The translations under genes and the position numbers were made by a program. Below the pieces are notes generated by a model. It worked only from the letters and a program-made list of their open reading frames with translations, was not told where the DNA came from and ran no database searches. Positions 40,650 through 48,947 of a DNA stretch of 64,000 nt are shown here, in pieces. The stretch is taken from assembly GCA_903829815.1 (NCBI GenBank), contig CAIKRR010000022.1, positions 1 through 64,000 of the forward strand. Reading direction: 5' to 3'. Source of the stretch: an uncultured Pseudomonadota bacterium. Its GTDB lineage: Bacteria > Pseudomonadota > Gammaproteobacteria > Burkholderiales > SG8-39. Positions within the stretch are counted from its first letter, which is position 1. Each line of letters starts with the position of its first letter.

Positions 40650-40680
40650 ATTCTAGCGAACTAATGCCTCAGGCGGTCAA
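40650..40680 (-). promoter_or_regulatory. Candidate promoter for hppA
   Basis: On the minus strand TTGACC (40680-40675) precedes TAGAAT (40655-40650) with a 19-base spacer, longer than the ideal 17. It stands about 60 bases before the hppA start. Sequence match only. Confidence 0.35.
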
Positions 40681-40738
40681 TCCATCCATCGGCGTGAGGC
40701 GAGGATGCGTCGTACCCGAGTCGTGCATCAGGCGAAAT

Positions 40739-41395
40739 TCAGGCGGCGATGGCCCCAAGCACCCGGGTGCGGATTTCATCGACCGTTCCCAACCCGTCGA
40801 TGCGCCGATAGCGCGGCGCGCCAACCTCGCCACGGTCTGCCCAGCCCGAATAATAGTCAACCAGCGGTCGGGTCTGGGCACGATACACATCAAGCCGCTT
40901 GCGCACCGTATCTTCACGATCATCGTCGCGTTGCACCAGCGGTTCGCCAGTCACATCGTCCCGATCGGCGATGCGTGGCGGATTGAATCGCACGTGGTAG
41001 GTCCGGCCCGAAGCCAGATGCACCCGCCGACCGCTCATGCGCTCGATGATGGATTCGTCGGGCACATCGATCTCGAGAACGACATCGATCGGCACTGCCG
41101 CCGATCGCATTGCGTCAGCCTGGGGAATCGTGCGCGGAAAACCGTCAAAGAGGTAGCCCGATTGGCAATCGGCACCCGTGAGCCTGTCTTTCACCAGGGC
41201 AATGATGAGGTCGTCTGATACGAGTTCACCGGCAGCCATGACCTTTGCTGCCTGAATGCCCAGCGGGGTACCCGCCTTCACCGCGGCGCGCAACATGTCA
41301 CCCGTCGATATCTGAGGTATGCCCAACCGACCCTTGATGAATTCCGCCTGCGTGCCCTTGCCCGCTCCCGGCGGTCCGAGAAGGATCAGTCTCAT
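40739..41395 (-). CDS. adk: Adenylate kinase
   Basis: A 218-residue enzyme interconverting ATP+AMP and 2 ADP. The P-loop [41 protein letters not shown] and the long lid ([13 protein letters not shown]...) match long-form bacterial Adk. The lid has no zinc cysteines. The ATG follows AAGGGGGGAG. It sits downstream of kdsB, the order exbBD-lpxK-kdsB-adk known in betaproteobacteria. Confidence 0.98.
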   Translation of the reverse strand: MRLILLGPPGAGKGTQAEFIKGRLGIPQISTGDMLRAAVKAGTPLGIQAAKVMAAGELVSDDLIIALVKDRLTGADCQSGYLFDGFPRTIPQADAMRSAAVPIDVVLEIDVPDESIIERMSGRRVHLASGRTYHVRFNPPRIADRDDVTGEPLVQRDDDREDTVRKRLDVYRAQTRPLVDYYSGWADRGEVGAPRYRRIDGLGTVDEIRTRVLGAIAA

Positions 41396-41463
41396 GCACT
41401 CCCCCCTTGTAAAACTCTTGAATACCGACGCCCATCCCGGACGGGACCTCGCCGAGGGCGACG

Positions 41464-42273
41464 TTAACTGCTTTGCCGGTGTCGGTCAAACCAGTCACGA
41501 ACCCGCGCCAGATCGGCCGGCGTATCCACACCCGCCGGCGGCGCCTCGAGCGTGGTTATCACCCGGATACGATGGCCATGCCACAGGGCACGCAATTGCT
41601 CGAGAGACTCGGCCTGCTCGAGCGGGGCCACGGACATCGAGGCAAAGGCTGCCAGAAACGAGACTCGGTAGGCGTACATGCCGATATGACGAAACACCGC
41701 CAGCCCGGCGGGCAGGACTGGTATCGTCTGGCCGGCACGGCATTCGACGCCCGCGGCCGGCAAGCCTGCAAGGTCACGCGGCCACGGTATCGGTGCCCGG
41801 CTGAAATAGAGCGCAAAGCCAGCCGCGTCAAGCACGACCTTGACCACATTGGGGTTGAGAAACTCTGCTGTATCGCTCAGCGGATGACAGACGGTTGCGA
41901 TCGAGGCCAGCGGGGCTTGCGCGAGCGCGCTGGCCACCGCCTCGATCAGGCTCACCGGCACCAGCGGTTCATCGCCCTGCACGTTCACCACGATCGCGTC
42001 CGCTGCCAGGCCAAGTTGCCCGACAGCTTCGGCCAGCCGGTCAGTGCCCGTCGGATGCGCCGGATCGGTCATCAGCACGGCAATGCCATGGGCCCGGCAG
42101 GCGGCTGCGATCTCACCATGGTCAGTCGCCACGTGCACGCCGGCTGCGCTTGACTTGCGCGCCCGCTCGGCGACGCGCACGACCATCGGCTTGCCAGCGA
42201 TGTCGGCCAGCGCCTTGGCAGGCAAACGCGTCGATGCGTGGCGCGCCGGAATGATGACGTGAAAGTCGCTCAT
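41464..42273 (-). CDS. kdsB: 3-deoxy-manno-octulosonate cytidylyltransferase
   Basis: A 269-residue enzyme that activates KDO to CMP-KDO for lipopolysaccharide inner core synthesis. [27 protein letters not shown] is the nucleotide-binding start, and [11 protein letters not shown] the substrate/metal block; [11 protein letters not shown] is also typical. It lies in the cell-envelope operon after trm112. Confidence 0.97.
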   Translation of the reverse strand: MSDFHVIIPARHASTRLPAKALADIAGKPMVVRVAERARKSSAAGVHVATDHGEIAAACRAHGIAVLMTDPAHPTGTDRLAEAVGQLGLAADAIVVNVQGDEPLVPVSLIEAVASALAQAPLASIATVCHPLSDTAEFLNPNVVKVVLDAAGFALYFSRAPIPWPRDLAGLPAAGVECRAGQTIPVLPAGLAVFRHIGMYAYRVSFLAAFASMSVAPLEQAESLEQLRALWHGHRIRVITTLEAPPAGVDTPADLARVRDWFDRHRQSS

Positions 42274-42286
42274 GCAGTCCGGGGGC

Positions 42287-42469
42287 TCACGCTTCCTCGA
42301 GCGGTTCGAGCTTGCGTGCCTCGTCCTCGAGCATGACCGGTATGTCGTCGCGCACCGGGAAGGCGAGCCGATCGGCCTTGCAGATCAACTCGGCATCGGC
42401 CCGCCTGAAAACGAGCGGGCCCTTGCAGATCGGGCACACCAGGATATCGAGCAGTCGAGAATCGATCAT
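42287..42469 (-). CDS. Trm112-family small protein
   Basis: A 60-residue protein starting [19 protein letters not shown]. Trm112-like proteins in proteobacteria, conserved between lpxK and kdsB, share this start with the C-P-x-C pair (C12, C15) and the [11 protein letters not shown] end. Only one more cysteine (C30) is seen, so a full four-Cys zinc site is lacking. In eukaryotes Trm112 activates methyltransferases; the bacterial role is not settled. The open frame extends upstream, but the conserved start is at 42469. Confidence 0.93.
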   Translation of the reverse strand: MIDSRLLDILVCPICKGPLVFRRADAELICKADRLAFPVRDDIPVMLEDEARKLEPLEEA

Positions 42470-42521
42470 GAAGGAAGCGGATCCAGTGGATGACAGGAAA
42501 GTACAGGCGCTGGGTTGCGCT

Positions 42522-43562
42522 TCAATCAGGACCGTCAGCGCCGTCGACCGGATCGGTGTCTGACCGATCGACCAGAGAGGAGACCCGGTCCAGGACGAGA
42601 CTGGCAAGTGCCGGATCGACATCGGCAACGACCCGAAGCACGATCAGACGCACACCACGTGCGGCCGCGACGACACCTGATTTTACTGCATCCTTGGCGG
42701 TGACGAGCACTGCATCGCAGTCCTCGAAGTCGAAGTCTCCAGACACGTACGCATGATGATCGGGAAAGGGGTGCTCGACGAACGTGAGCCCCATCGCGCG
42801 CAGGGTGGCAAAGAATCGGCCCGGGTTGCCGATGCCCGCAGCGGCATGCAACTTCAGGCCGACGAGATCCTGCAGATGGACAACGCGGCCAGAGGCCAGA
42901 TCAGCCAGGTCACGTGGCATGAGACGCATCGCATACTCGCCCTGGGCGCACACCGCGCCGTTGCAGACGATTGCGTCGACGCTGCGCACCGGCTCTCGCA
43001 GCGGACCGGCGGGCAGGAGCCGGGCGTTGCCGACACCGCGCTCGTCATGAACCGCGATCTCGAAGTCGCGCGCCAGCGCGCTGTGCTGCAGGCCATCGTC
43101 GAGCACGATGAGGTTCACCTGCGTATTGGCAGCCAGGAGCGCCTCAGCCGCCTCTGCCCGCTTTCGACCGACCCAGACCGGACACCCCGACTCGCGCGCC
43201 AGCAGGAGCGGCTCGTCACCACAGACGTGCGCCAGACTGTCGGGCCACACGGCAACAGGCGAGCGAGCCGTCCCCCCATAGCCCCTGGAAACGATGCCCG
43301 GTCTGAACCCGGCTGCAGCCAGTACTTGAACAAGCCAGAGGGTCAGAGGGGTCTTGCCGGTTCCGCCCACGGTGAAATTACCCACCACCAGGACAGGCAC
43401 AGCCAGCCTGTGCTGGCGCAAGAACCCGAGGACACGCAGCCCCTTGCGCAGCGCGATCAGCAGCCCGTAGAGCCAGGCCAGCGGCATCAGCAGGGTGGAG
43501 AGCGCGGTGCGCCCGCTCCAGTGCCGCCAGACAAAGGCTTCCCGCGCCGACTGCCCGGCCAC
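42522..43562 (-). CDS. lpxK: Tetraacyldisaccharide 4'-kinase
   Basis: A 346-residue membrane-bound kinase that phosphorylates the lipid A disaccharide at the 4' position. An N-terminal membrane helix ([15 protein letters not shown]) is followed by [19 protein letters not shown] (P-loop), VSRGYGG and LDDGLQH. The chosen start is GTG 43562, four bases after the exbD stop. The frame stays open for 42 further codons, but these give an unnatural His/Arg-rich peptide that overlaps exbD. Confidence 0.95.
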   Translation of the reverse strand: MAGQSAREAFVWRHWSGRTALSTLLMPLAWLYGLLIALRKGLRVLGFLRQHRLAVPVLVVGNFTVGGTGKTPLTLWLVQVLAAAGFRPGIVSRGYGGTARSPVAVWPDSLAHVCGDEPLLLARESGCPVWVGRKRAEAAEALLAANTQVNLIVLDDGLQHSALARDFEIAVHDERGVGNARLLPAGPLREPVRSVDAIVCNGAVCAQGEYAMRLMPRDLADLASGRVVHLQDLVGLKLHAAAGIGNPGRFFATLRAMGLTFVEHPFPDHHAYVSGDFDFEDCDAVLVTAKDAVKSGVVAAARGVRLIVLRVVADVDPALASLVLDRVSSLVDRSDTDPVDGADGPD

Positions 43563-43566
43563 CGCG

Positions 43567-44079
43567 CTACTTGCCTGCCGCCGATCGAGGCGATGGCGGT
43601 CTGGGTGATGCCGAGGGCAGCGGCACGGATGAGGCCGATGGTGTCGATGGTGTCGATGTGGATTGAGTCGATATCGTGACCTGCGCAAGGCCCGCCATCC
43701 TGGCGGCCTCCATCGCCGTCACCACGGCCTGCAGACCCGCATCGCGATCACCTTCGATGACCACCACCGGCGCGGCCCGCTCGTCACCCCCCCGCTCTGC
43801 GCGCACCCGGCGCAGTTCGGCGGCCAGTACTTCGCTCGAACTGGCATCTATCGCGCGCCCCTCGAGGACATAGCGCCCGGTGGCAGTGATCGCGAGCGTG
43901 ATGTCGCGTGGCCGATCGGGAACCCGGTCGGCAGCGGCCGTGGGCAGGTTGATGCGCAATTCGGCATAGCGCGAATAGGTTGTAGTCACCATCAGAAAGA
44001 TCAGGATGACGAGCAGGACGTCAACCAGCGGAATCAGGTTGATTTCCGGATCTTCGGCTGCCTGGCGCAGGAAGTTCAT
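43567..44079 (-). CDS. exbD: ExbD/TolR-family biopolymer transport protein
   Basis: A 170-residue inner-membrane protein with one N-terminal helix. NFLRQAAEDPEINLIPLVDVLLVILIFLMVTT contains the membrane aspartate used in proton coupling (D in PLVDV); the rest is periplasmic. It forms a motor with the upstream ExbB-like protein (4-base overlap). The Ser/Pro-rich C-terminus is poorly conserved. No tonB is adjacent. This pair before lpxK is a conserved betaproteobacterial arrangement. Confidence 0.93.
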   Translation of the reverse strand: MNFLRQAAEDPEINLIPLVDVLLVILIFLMVTTTYSRYAELRINLPTAAADRVPDRPRDITLAITATGRYVLEGRAIDASSSEVLAAELRRVRAERGGDERAAPVVVIEGDRDAGLQAVVTAMEAARMAGLAQVTISTQSTSTPSTPSASSVPLPSASPRPPSPRSAAGK

Positions 44080-44759
44080 GAACCGGACTGCACCGAACTC
44101 GAACCAGCCCCGGAACGCGCCGAATCGGGCGTGAGCCCCAGCTCGGTTGTGCGACTGCGCCGTTCGACCTGCAGCACATTCACCAGTTTGGCCGACTGAC
44201 GCTCGAGTTCGACGACGTGGCCCTCGACAACCGCCCTGAAGTAGCGCGAGAAGATCATGGCCGGCACCGCGATGATCAGTCCGAACGCAGTGTTGTAGAG
44301 GGCAACCGAAATGCCGTGCGCCAGTTGCTGCGGGTTGGCACCGGCCGGAGACTGGGCACCAAAGATCTCGATCATCCCGATCACCGTGCCAAAGAGCCCC
44401 ATCAAGGGCGCAATCGCAGCAACGGTGGCCAGGGCACCGACGAATCGGGAAAGATCATGGGCCACCGCTCGCCCCTCTTCTTCGATGGCCTCGCGCATGG
44501 AGGCACGGGTGGCATGCCGGTTGCGGATGCCGGCAGACAGCACCTGGCCCAGCGCCGACCCGGTAGCCAGCGTCCGCAGTGCCTCCGGCGGAAAGCCGTG
44601 CTGGTTGTAATCGACAAGCACTCGATTGAGCAGACCGCTGGGCAACACCCGGTCGCGACGCAACGCGATCAGGCGGTCTATGACGAGCGCCAGTGCAATC
44701 ACCGAGGTGGCAAGCAGCGCCCAGATCGGCCAGCCGGCCGCTTGGATGATCGAGTACAC
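44076..44759 (-). CDS. exbB: MotA/TolQ/ExbB proton channel family protein
   Basis: A 227-residue membrane protein with three helices: residues ~8-28, then ~115-140 (APLMGLFGTVIGMIEIF) and ~160-185 (GLIIAVPAMIFSRYF). It forms the proton channel with ExbD. The block APLMGLFGTVIGMIEIFGAQ and the later small-residue-rich helix are diagnostic. It is the first gene of the minus-strand run exbB-exbD-lpxK-trm112-kdsB and borders the DnaA-box region. Confidence 0.93.
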   Translation of the reverse strand: MYSIIQAAGWPIWALLATSVIALALVIDRLIALRRDRVLPSGLLNRVLVDYNQHGFPPEALRTLATGSALGQVLSAGIRNRHATRASMREAIEEEGRAVAHDLSRFVGALATVAAIAPLMGLFGTVIGMIEIFGAQSPAGANPQQLAHGISVALYNTAFGLIIAVPAMIFSRYFRAVVEGHVVELERQSAKLVNVLQVERRSRTTELGLTPDSARSGAGSSSVQSGS

Positions 44760-45092
44760 CAGTGACTCCGAGAGGATTGGATGGGACCGGCCCAGTTACA
44801 GCACCTGACCCCAGGACTCCAGGGCCCTGGGATCGCCGCCCGTGCTGTCGTGAGCGCCCCGAGGGTAGTAATTCACTTTAACGTCGCGCGCAAGAAGACG
44901 CAACAAGCGGGCCCCGCAGATGGGGCGAACAGCATGCCCCGTTGTGACGGCAGCAGTTTCGCAGGTAGCATCGTTCTGGCATTGTCGATGGCTGCCAGCG
45001 TGCGCGTTCAATCTCCTCGATTGGCCTCGGACGGGCTGGCGCGAGGGGACTGTGAAGGAGTCCATTTTGTCAAGCCCCTGAAAGTCGTTTTC

Positions 45093-45290
45093 TTATCCAC
45101 AAAACCTGTGGATAAGAATGTGGATAGCTTGTACAAAAGAGCGCTAAGTCACGGCTCCACAACGGATTTTTGCCGTCGATCCCTTTTTGTTCTGCAAAAA
45201 AGTCATTGTTAATCAATAGCTTGAAAAAATCCTCATAGGGCGTAGAGCTGCATTGAAAACCTGCTTGATTTTTTTCGAGGCTGTGGACAG
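45093..45290. other. oriC-like cluster: DnaA boxes, IHF site and AT-rich stretches
   Basis: TTATCCACA (45093-45101) and TGTGGATAA (45107-45115) are two perfect DnaA boxes facing each other, part of a perfect 12-bp inverted repeat with a 5-base centre (45090-45118). TGTGGATAG (45119-45127) is a third box with one change. Weaker copies are TGTACAAAA (45130-45138) and TGTGGACAG (45282-45290). AATCAATAGCTTG (45211-45223) matches the IHF consensus WATCAANNNNTTR exactly. T- and A-runs between 45165 and 45275 could unwind easily. This is the composition of bacterial origins, but also of DnaA-regulated promoters or titration sites. No dnaA is in the window. Confidence 0.6.
45211..45223 (+). promoter_or_regulatory. 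IHF consensus site
   Basis: AATCAATAGCTTG agrees at every defined position with WATCAANNNNTTR. It lies about 85 bases right of the DnaA-box triplet in an A/T-rich stretch, the relation seen between DnaA boxes and IHF in gammaproteobacterial origins. Confidence 0.5.
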
Positions 45291-45302
45291 GCCGACAGAA
45301 CC

Positions 45303-46673
45303 ATGCCGCTGACACCCCGCCCCAGGCTCTCTGAAACACTGCCTGCAAGCGCTCCAGAAAGGGTCATGTCGGTCTCGGCGCTGGCCCGCAGCGTGCGCGA
45401 CTTGATGGAGCATCACTTGCCTCTTGCCTGGATTACAGGCGAGGTATCCAACTTCACGGCAGCCCGCTCCGGACACTGGTATTTCGTTCTGAAAGACGCC
45501 AGCGCCCAGGTGCGCTGTGTGATGTTCAAGGGGCGCAATCAATACCTCGACTGGCAGCCCCAGGAGGGCGTGCAGGTGGACGTGCGCGCCCTGCCTGGCT
45601 TCTACGAGGCACGAGGCGAGTTCCAGTTGACCGTCGAAACGATGCGCCGTGGTGGTCTGGGGGCGCTCTACGAGCGGTTCCTGAAACTGCGTGATCGGCT
45701 CGCCGCCGAGGGTCTTTTCGATCCCGCACAGCGACGTCCGATACCCCCCATGCCACGCCGCCTCGGCGTGATCTCCTCGCCAGCCGGCGCTGCCCTCCAT
45801 GATGTGATCAGCACGCTGCGCCGGCGCAACCCGCTGATCGAGGTTGTGATCTACCCGAGCGCCGTGCAAGGCGAGCGCGCCGCCAGCGAACTGGCCGCTG
45901 CGGTCGCCCGAGCGGCCCTGCGCAACGAGGTGGACGTCCTGCTGCTGGTACGCGGCGGAGGCAGCATCGAAGACCTCTGGAGCTTCAACGACGAGCAACT
46001 GGCGCGCGCCATCAGGGCCAGCCCGATACCGGTGATTTCGGGTGTCGGTCACGAAACCGACTTCACGATCGCCGACTTCGCTGCCGATCTGCGTGCGCCA
46101 ACGCCCACCGCCGCCGCAGAACTGGCCAGTCGGTCGCTTGCCAGCCTGCTGGCCGGCGTGGAGGATGCCTTTGCCAGGCTTGCCCGAGCATTCGAATACC
46201 GTCTGCAGGCGCGGATGCAGCGCGTCGATGGACTGGCACGTCGACTGGAACATCCGGCCGAGCGTCTGGCGCAACAGCGCCAGCGGCTGGATGCGGCGAC
46301 GTTCGCGCTTCAACGCATCACCCGCAGGCAGCTCGCGCAGCGCGCCATCGCCGTCAGACAACTCGCGCACCGTCTTGGCCGCGCCGAACCGCCCACAGGC
46401 GCCCTGGCACTTCGCACCCGGGCGCTGACAGAACGGGCCTTGCGTGCGCTGAACGAGGCCCTCAGAGCGCGATCGCTGCAGGTGGGCTCGCTCGCGCGAG
46501 CGCTTGGTCACCTGGACCCTGACAAGGTGCTGCAACGCGGCTTCGGAATCGTGCAGGACGACAAGGGACGTGTGGTGACCCATGCCGGATCGCTGCAAGC
46601 CGGTGCGCATCTGCGTGTGCGGCTTGCGCACGGTGCCATCGGCGCTGAAGTAAGGGAGATCGAACGCGACTGA
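45303..46673 (+). CDS. xseA: Exodeoxyribonuclease VII large subunit
   Basis: A 456-residue nuclease subunit that degrades single-stranded DNA with XseB. The N-terminal OB fold reads WITGEVSNFTAARSGHWYFVLKDASAQVRCVMFKG; the catalytic region has RLGVISSPAGAALHDVISTLRRR, VLLLVRGGGSIEDLWSFNDE and PVISGVGHETDFTIADFAADLRAPTP. A long C-terminal coiled coil follows. ATG 45303 is used; an internal ATG at 45366 is possible but also lacks a good ribosome site. xseB is not adjacent. The gene borders the oriC-like region. Confidence 0.97.
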   Translation: MPLTPRPRLSETLPASAPERVMSVSALARSVRDLMEHHLPLAWITGEVSNFTAARSGHWYFVLKDASAQVRCVMFKGRNQYLDWQPQEGVQVDVRALPGFYEARGEFQLTVETMRRGGLGALYERFLKLRDRLAAEGLFDPAQRRPIPPMPRRLGVISSPAGAALHDVISTLRRRNPLIEVVIYPSAVQGERAASELAAAVARAALRNEVDVLLLVRGGGSIEDLWSFNDEQLARAIRASPIPVISGVGHETDFTIADFAADLRAPTPTAAAELASRSLASLLAGVEDAFARLARAFEYRLQARMQRVDGLARRLEHPAERLAQQRQRLDAATFALQRITRRQLAQRAIAVRQLAHRLGRAEPPTGALALRTRALTERALRALNEALRARSLQVGSLARALGHLDPDKVLQRGFGIVQDDKGRVVTHAGSLQAGAHLRVRLAHGAIGAEVREIERD

Positions 46674-46699
46674 GCGAGCAGATCGCCCCCCCGTCAACC

Positions 46700-46708
46700 T
46701 GCTAGAAT
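46700..46708 (+). promoter_or_regulatory. Extended -10 element upstream of sodB
   Basis: TGCTAGAAT (TGn + TAGAAT) lies 86 bases before the sodB start, just after the xseA stop. No good -35 is seen. It could drive sodB separately from xseA. Confidence 0.4.
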
Positions 46709-46794
46709 CCGGCGCTCCGATCGGGTTGCGCCGGACGCTGTTTTGAACCGCGCAACCTGACACCACCATTTCCAACCCCTCGCGAGGACACCCC

Positions 46795-47373
46795 ATGGAG
46801 CACAAGCTTCCCGCATTGCCCTACGCACTCGACGCGCTGCAACCGCACATATCCAAGGAAACGCTCGAGTTCCATTACGGCAAGCATCATCAGGCCTATG
46901 TGACCAATCTGAACAATTTGATCAAGGGCACCGAGTTCGAGAACTCGTCGCTCGAAGACATCGTCGCGAAATCCTCGGGCGGCGTCTTCAATAACGCTGC
47001 TCAGATCTGGAACCACACCTTCTACTGGAACAGCCTGTCGCCCGCTGGTGGTGGCAAGCCCGCAGGTGCCCTGGCAGCCGCCATCGACGCCAAGTGGGGT
47101 TCCTTCGATGCGTTCAAGGAAGCCTTCACCAAGTCGGCTATCGGCAACTTCGGCTCGGGCTGGACCTGGCTGGTGAAGAAGGCTGATGGGTCGGTCGACA
47201 TCGCCAACACCAGCAACGCGGCAACGCCAGTAACGGGCGCCGACAAGCCTCTGCTCACCTGCGATGTGTGGGAGCACGCCTACTACGTCGACTACCGCAA
47301 CCGTCGTCCCGACTATGTCGGCGCGTTCTGGAATCTCGTGAACTGGCAGTTCGCAGCAGCCAACTTCGCCTGA
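46795..47373 (+). CDS. sodB: Iron superoxide dismutase
   Basis: A 192-residue cytoplasmic enzyme that converts superoxide to O2 and H2O2. The four metal ligands are H27, H74, D157 and H161 ([26 protein letters not shown]). The [16 protein letters not shown] pattern and the absence of Mn-type substitutions favour iron. The ATG follows GAGGA. Its 3' side carries two strong hairpins. Confidence 0.97.
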   Translation: MEHKLPALPYALDALQPHISKETLEFHYGKHHQAYVTNLNNLIKGTEFENSSLEDIVAKSSGGVFNNAAQIWNHTFYWNSLSPAGGGKPAGALAAAIDAKWGSFDAFKEAFTKSAIGNFGSGWTWLVKKADGSVDIANTSNAATPVTGADKPLLTCDVWEHAYYVDYRNRRPDYVGAFWNLVNWQFAAANFA

Positions 47374-47381
47374 TCCTGCAC

Positions 47382-47437
47382 GGAGCGGCAATCGCCGCTC
47401 CCGGGCATCGACCCTGCCACAGGGGGGCGATGCCCGG
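47382..47437 (+). terminator. Two adjacent hairpins after sodB
   Basis: GGAGCGGC/GCCGCTCC (8-bp stem, loop AATC) is followed at once by a larger hairpin. Its outer arms CCGGGCATCG and CGATGCCCGG enclose an inner stem CCCTG/CAGGG. No T-run follows, so these may end transcription with Rho or protect the sodB mRNA end rather than act as a standard terminator. Confidence 0.45.
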
Positions 47438-47445
47438 CAGAGCCC

Positions 47446-47464
47446 CGATGACAGATTGTCATCG
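47446..47464. promoter_or_regulatory. Perfect 8-bp-arm palindrome before the small membrane protein gene
   Basis: CGATGACA and TGTCATCG are exact reverse complements around a 3-base centre. The site is 18 bases before the next start codon, a position suited to a repressor operator or a leader hairpin. No matching family was recognised. Confidence 0.35.
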
Positions 47465-47482
47465 CATGCGTGGAGCGCGTGA

Positions 47483-47959
47483 ATGGAACTCTTTCCGCTG
47501 GCTGCACGCTGGATTCACCTGCTGGCCGCAACGGCCTGGGCGGGTCTGCTCTTCTTTTTCGTGCTGGTTCAGCACCCTGCGCTGGCGGCAGCACGCGCCG
47601 ATGGCACGGCAGCAGGAATCACACGCCACATCGCACCGCGGGCACTCTGGCTGTTTCGCTGGGCTGCCGTGCTCACCTGGCTGGCTGGCGCAGCATTGCT
47701 CGGCAAGGGATTGCTTCCGGCCCTGCAACTGGCACCCGGCTCGATCCTCATCGGTGTCGGCGTCTGGCTGGGCACCGTGCTGCTGGCCAGTGTCTGGTTG
47801 ATCGTCTGGCCCGCACAGCGCATTGCGCTCGGGCTGGTGCCTGCCGATGAAGCCCGACGGGGACAGGCACGTCGCGTCGCCTGGATTGCTGCGCGAGTGA
47901 ACTTCGTGCTGGTACTGGCTGCCTTCGGCTTCATGGCCGCAGCGGCACACCACGGCTAG
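47483..47959 (+). CDS. Four-helix inner-membrane protein (CopD/PuuD-like fold, unassigned)
   Basis: A 158-residue hydrophobic protein with four predicted helices at about 7-28, 52-72, 83-105 and 134-154. Histidines H12 (RWIHLLAATAW) and H31, H50 near the membrane edge resemble heme- or copper-binding proteins such as CopD or the membrane part of PuuD, but the match is weak. The start ATG follows GGAG at a 7-base spacing. It follows sodB and hairpins, with its own palindrome upstream. The function is unknown. Confidence 0.75.
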   Translation: MELFPLAARWIHLLAATAWAGLLFFFVLVQHPALAAARADGTAAGITRHIAPRALWLFRWAAVLTWLAGAALLGKGLLPALQLAPGSILIGVGVWLGTVLLASVWLIVWPAQRIALGLVPADEARRGQARRVAWIAARVNFVLVLAAFGFMAAAAHHG

Positions 47960-48009
47960 GTATCTCCAGCGCCAACACCCCGGGTCGGCACCGCGGGTCA
48001 AGACATCGG

Positions 48010-48492
48010 TCAGCGCGGCTTGCCAAGGCGTTCGATACCCATGAGGCGTGTGCCGGGGACAATGCCGCGACTGGCAAACCAGCCCAGGTTCATCTCCAGT
48101 GCATAGCTCACCGGACGCAAACTGCAGTGGGAGTTTTCAGTCTGTGGTGCCATGTCTTCGATGTTGACAATGATGCCCTGCTCGTCGATGAAGGCAACCG
48201 ACAGGGGCAACAGCGTGTTCTTCATCCACATACACTGCCCGGCAGGAGCACCGAACAGAAAGATCATCCCGTGATTGGCAGCCATCTTCTGCCGAAACAT
48301 CAGCCCGACCTGCCGGGTCGCGAACGTATCGGCAACCTCGGCACGGATGAGATGGATTCCGCTGGAGAGTTCGGCTTCGCGCAACGCGGCTTGCGGCGCA
48401 TTCTGGGCCTGCACAAGCTGCGCCGCCATCAGACACAGCGGCCCGAGCAGCCATCCCACACTGACCATCAACGGCCGGTTCATGCCTTGCAC
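48010..48492 (-). CDS. DUF192-family exported protein
   Basis: A 160-residue protein of the DUF192 family with an N-terminal signal sequence (LLGPLCLMAAQLVQAQ). Typical motifs are VADTFATRQVGLMFRQKM, HGMIFLFG, CMWMKNTLLPLSVAFID and YALEMNLGWF. The start is GTG 48492, supported by GAGGAG six bases upstream (48499-48504); ATG 48483 would leave that site too far away. DUF192 proteins are widespread and of unknown function. The gene is alone on the minus strand. Confidence 0.9.
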   Translation of the reverse strand: MQGMNRPLMVSVGWLLGPLCLMAAQLVQAQNAPQAALREAELSSGIHLIRAEVADTFATRQVGLMFRQKMAANHGMIFLFGAPAGQCMWMKNTLLPLSVAFIDEQGIIVNIEDMAPQTENSHCSLRPVSYALEMNLGWFASRGIVPGTRLMGIERLGKPR

Positions 48493-48543
48493 GACACACT
48501 CCTCAGAACTGCAGCGACGCCAGGGACTGCGCGCGCAACAACG

Positions 48544-48571
48544 AAAAAAGGCAGGGCGCTGGCGCCCTGCC
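48544..48571 (-). terminator. Rho-independent terminator of the small exported protein gene
   Basis: A perfect 10-bp stem GGCAGGGCGC/GCGCCCTGCC with a tight loop is followed on the minus strand by six T. It lies 33 bases after the stop at 48604. Confidence 0.8.
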
Positions 48572-48603
48572 TCCTGACTGCCGGGGCCACCAAGCCCCGG
48601 GTA

Positions 48604-48828
48604 CTACTTCACCGAGCGATCGGACTTCGCCTCCGGCTTGGAGTCGACGTGGGTGCCGGCCTTCTTCACTTCAACCGCCCGGGCATCAACCGGTTTCACA
48701 TCGGCTCGCTTCACGGCAGCCGTGGTGCCTTCGGACTTCTTGACTTCTGTGGCAGTCGCAACCCCTGCGAGGCTGATCGAAACAGCCGCAAAACTCATCG
48801 CAACAAGCATCAATCCAGAGCGGGACAT
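48604..48828 (-). CDS. Small exported lysine/alanine-rich protein, unknown function
   Basis: A 74-residue protein. MSRSGLMLVAMSFAAVSISLAGVATA is a signal peptide; the mature part is about 48 residues, low in hydrophobics and rich in Lys, Val, Ala and Asp (VKKSEGTTAAVKRADVKPVDARAVEVKKAG). ATG 48828 follows GGAGAAG. It ends in a strong terminator, so it is a real transcription unit. No family is recognised. The neighbouring gene encodes a second small exported basic protein. Confidence 0.75.
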   Translation of the reverse strand: MSRSGLMLVAMSFAAVSISLAGVATATEVKKSEGTTAAVKRADVKPVDARAVEVKKAGTHVDSKPEAKSDRSVK

Positions 48829-48947
48829 GTTCGCTTCTCCATGAAGGTTTACCGATGACCGCACACACGATGTGGCAGCACTGATAAAAACGTCATGTGA
48901 GGACACCCAGTTGACGCGAGCGCCAAAGCGGCCCCGCGTGAAGCGTA

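Larger units (their letters stand above)
44760..45302. other. Divergent intergenic region exbB/xseA with AT-rich, DnaA-box-rich right half
   Basis: The region has 543 bases and no supported gene; short frames here lack family signals and ribosome sites. The left half is GC-rich and contains a perfect palindrome CCAGGGCCCTGG (44819-44830). The right part, 45061-45300, has about 42% G+C by hand count (33% in 45181-45240) and carries the DnaA and IHF sites listed separately. Promoters for exbB and xseA must also lie here but are not clear. Confidence 0.6.

Noticed and set aside
44819-44830. Palindrome CCAGGGCCCTGG
   Set aside because: Short GC-rich palindromes are expected by chance here and nothing links it to a gene.
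45090-45118. The 12-bp inverted repeat as a terminator
   Set aside because: Low G+C stem, no T-run, and both arms are exact DnaA boxes, so a binding-site role is more likely.
44781-45212. Plus-strand open frame crossing the DnaA-box region
   Set aside because: No ribosome site or family resemblance, and its reading crosses the inverted DnaA boxes.
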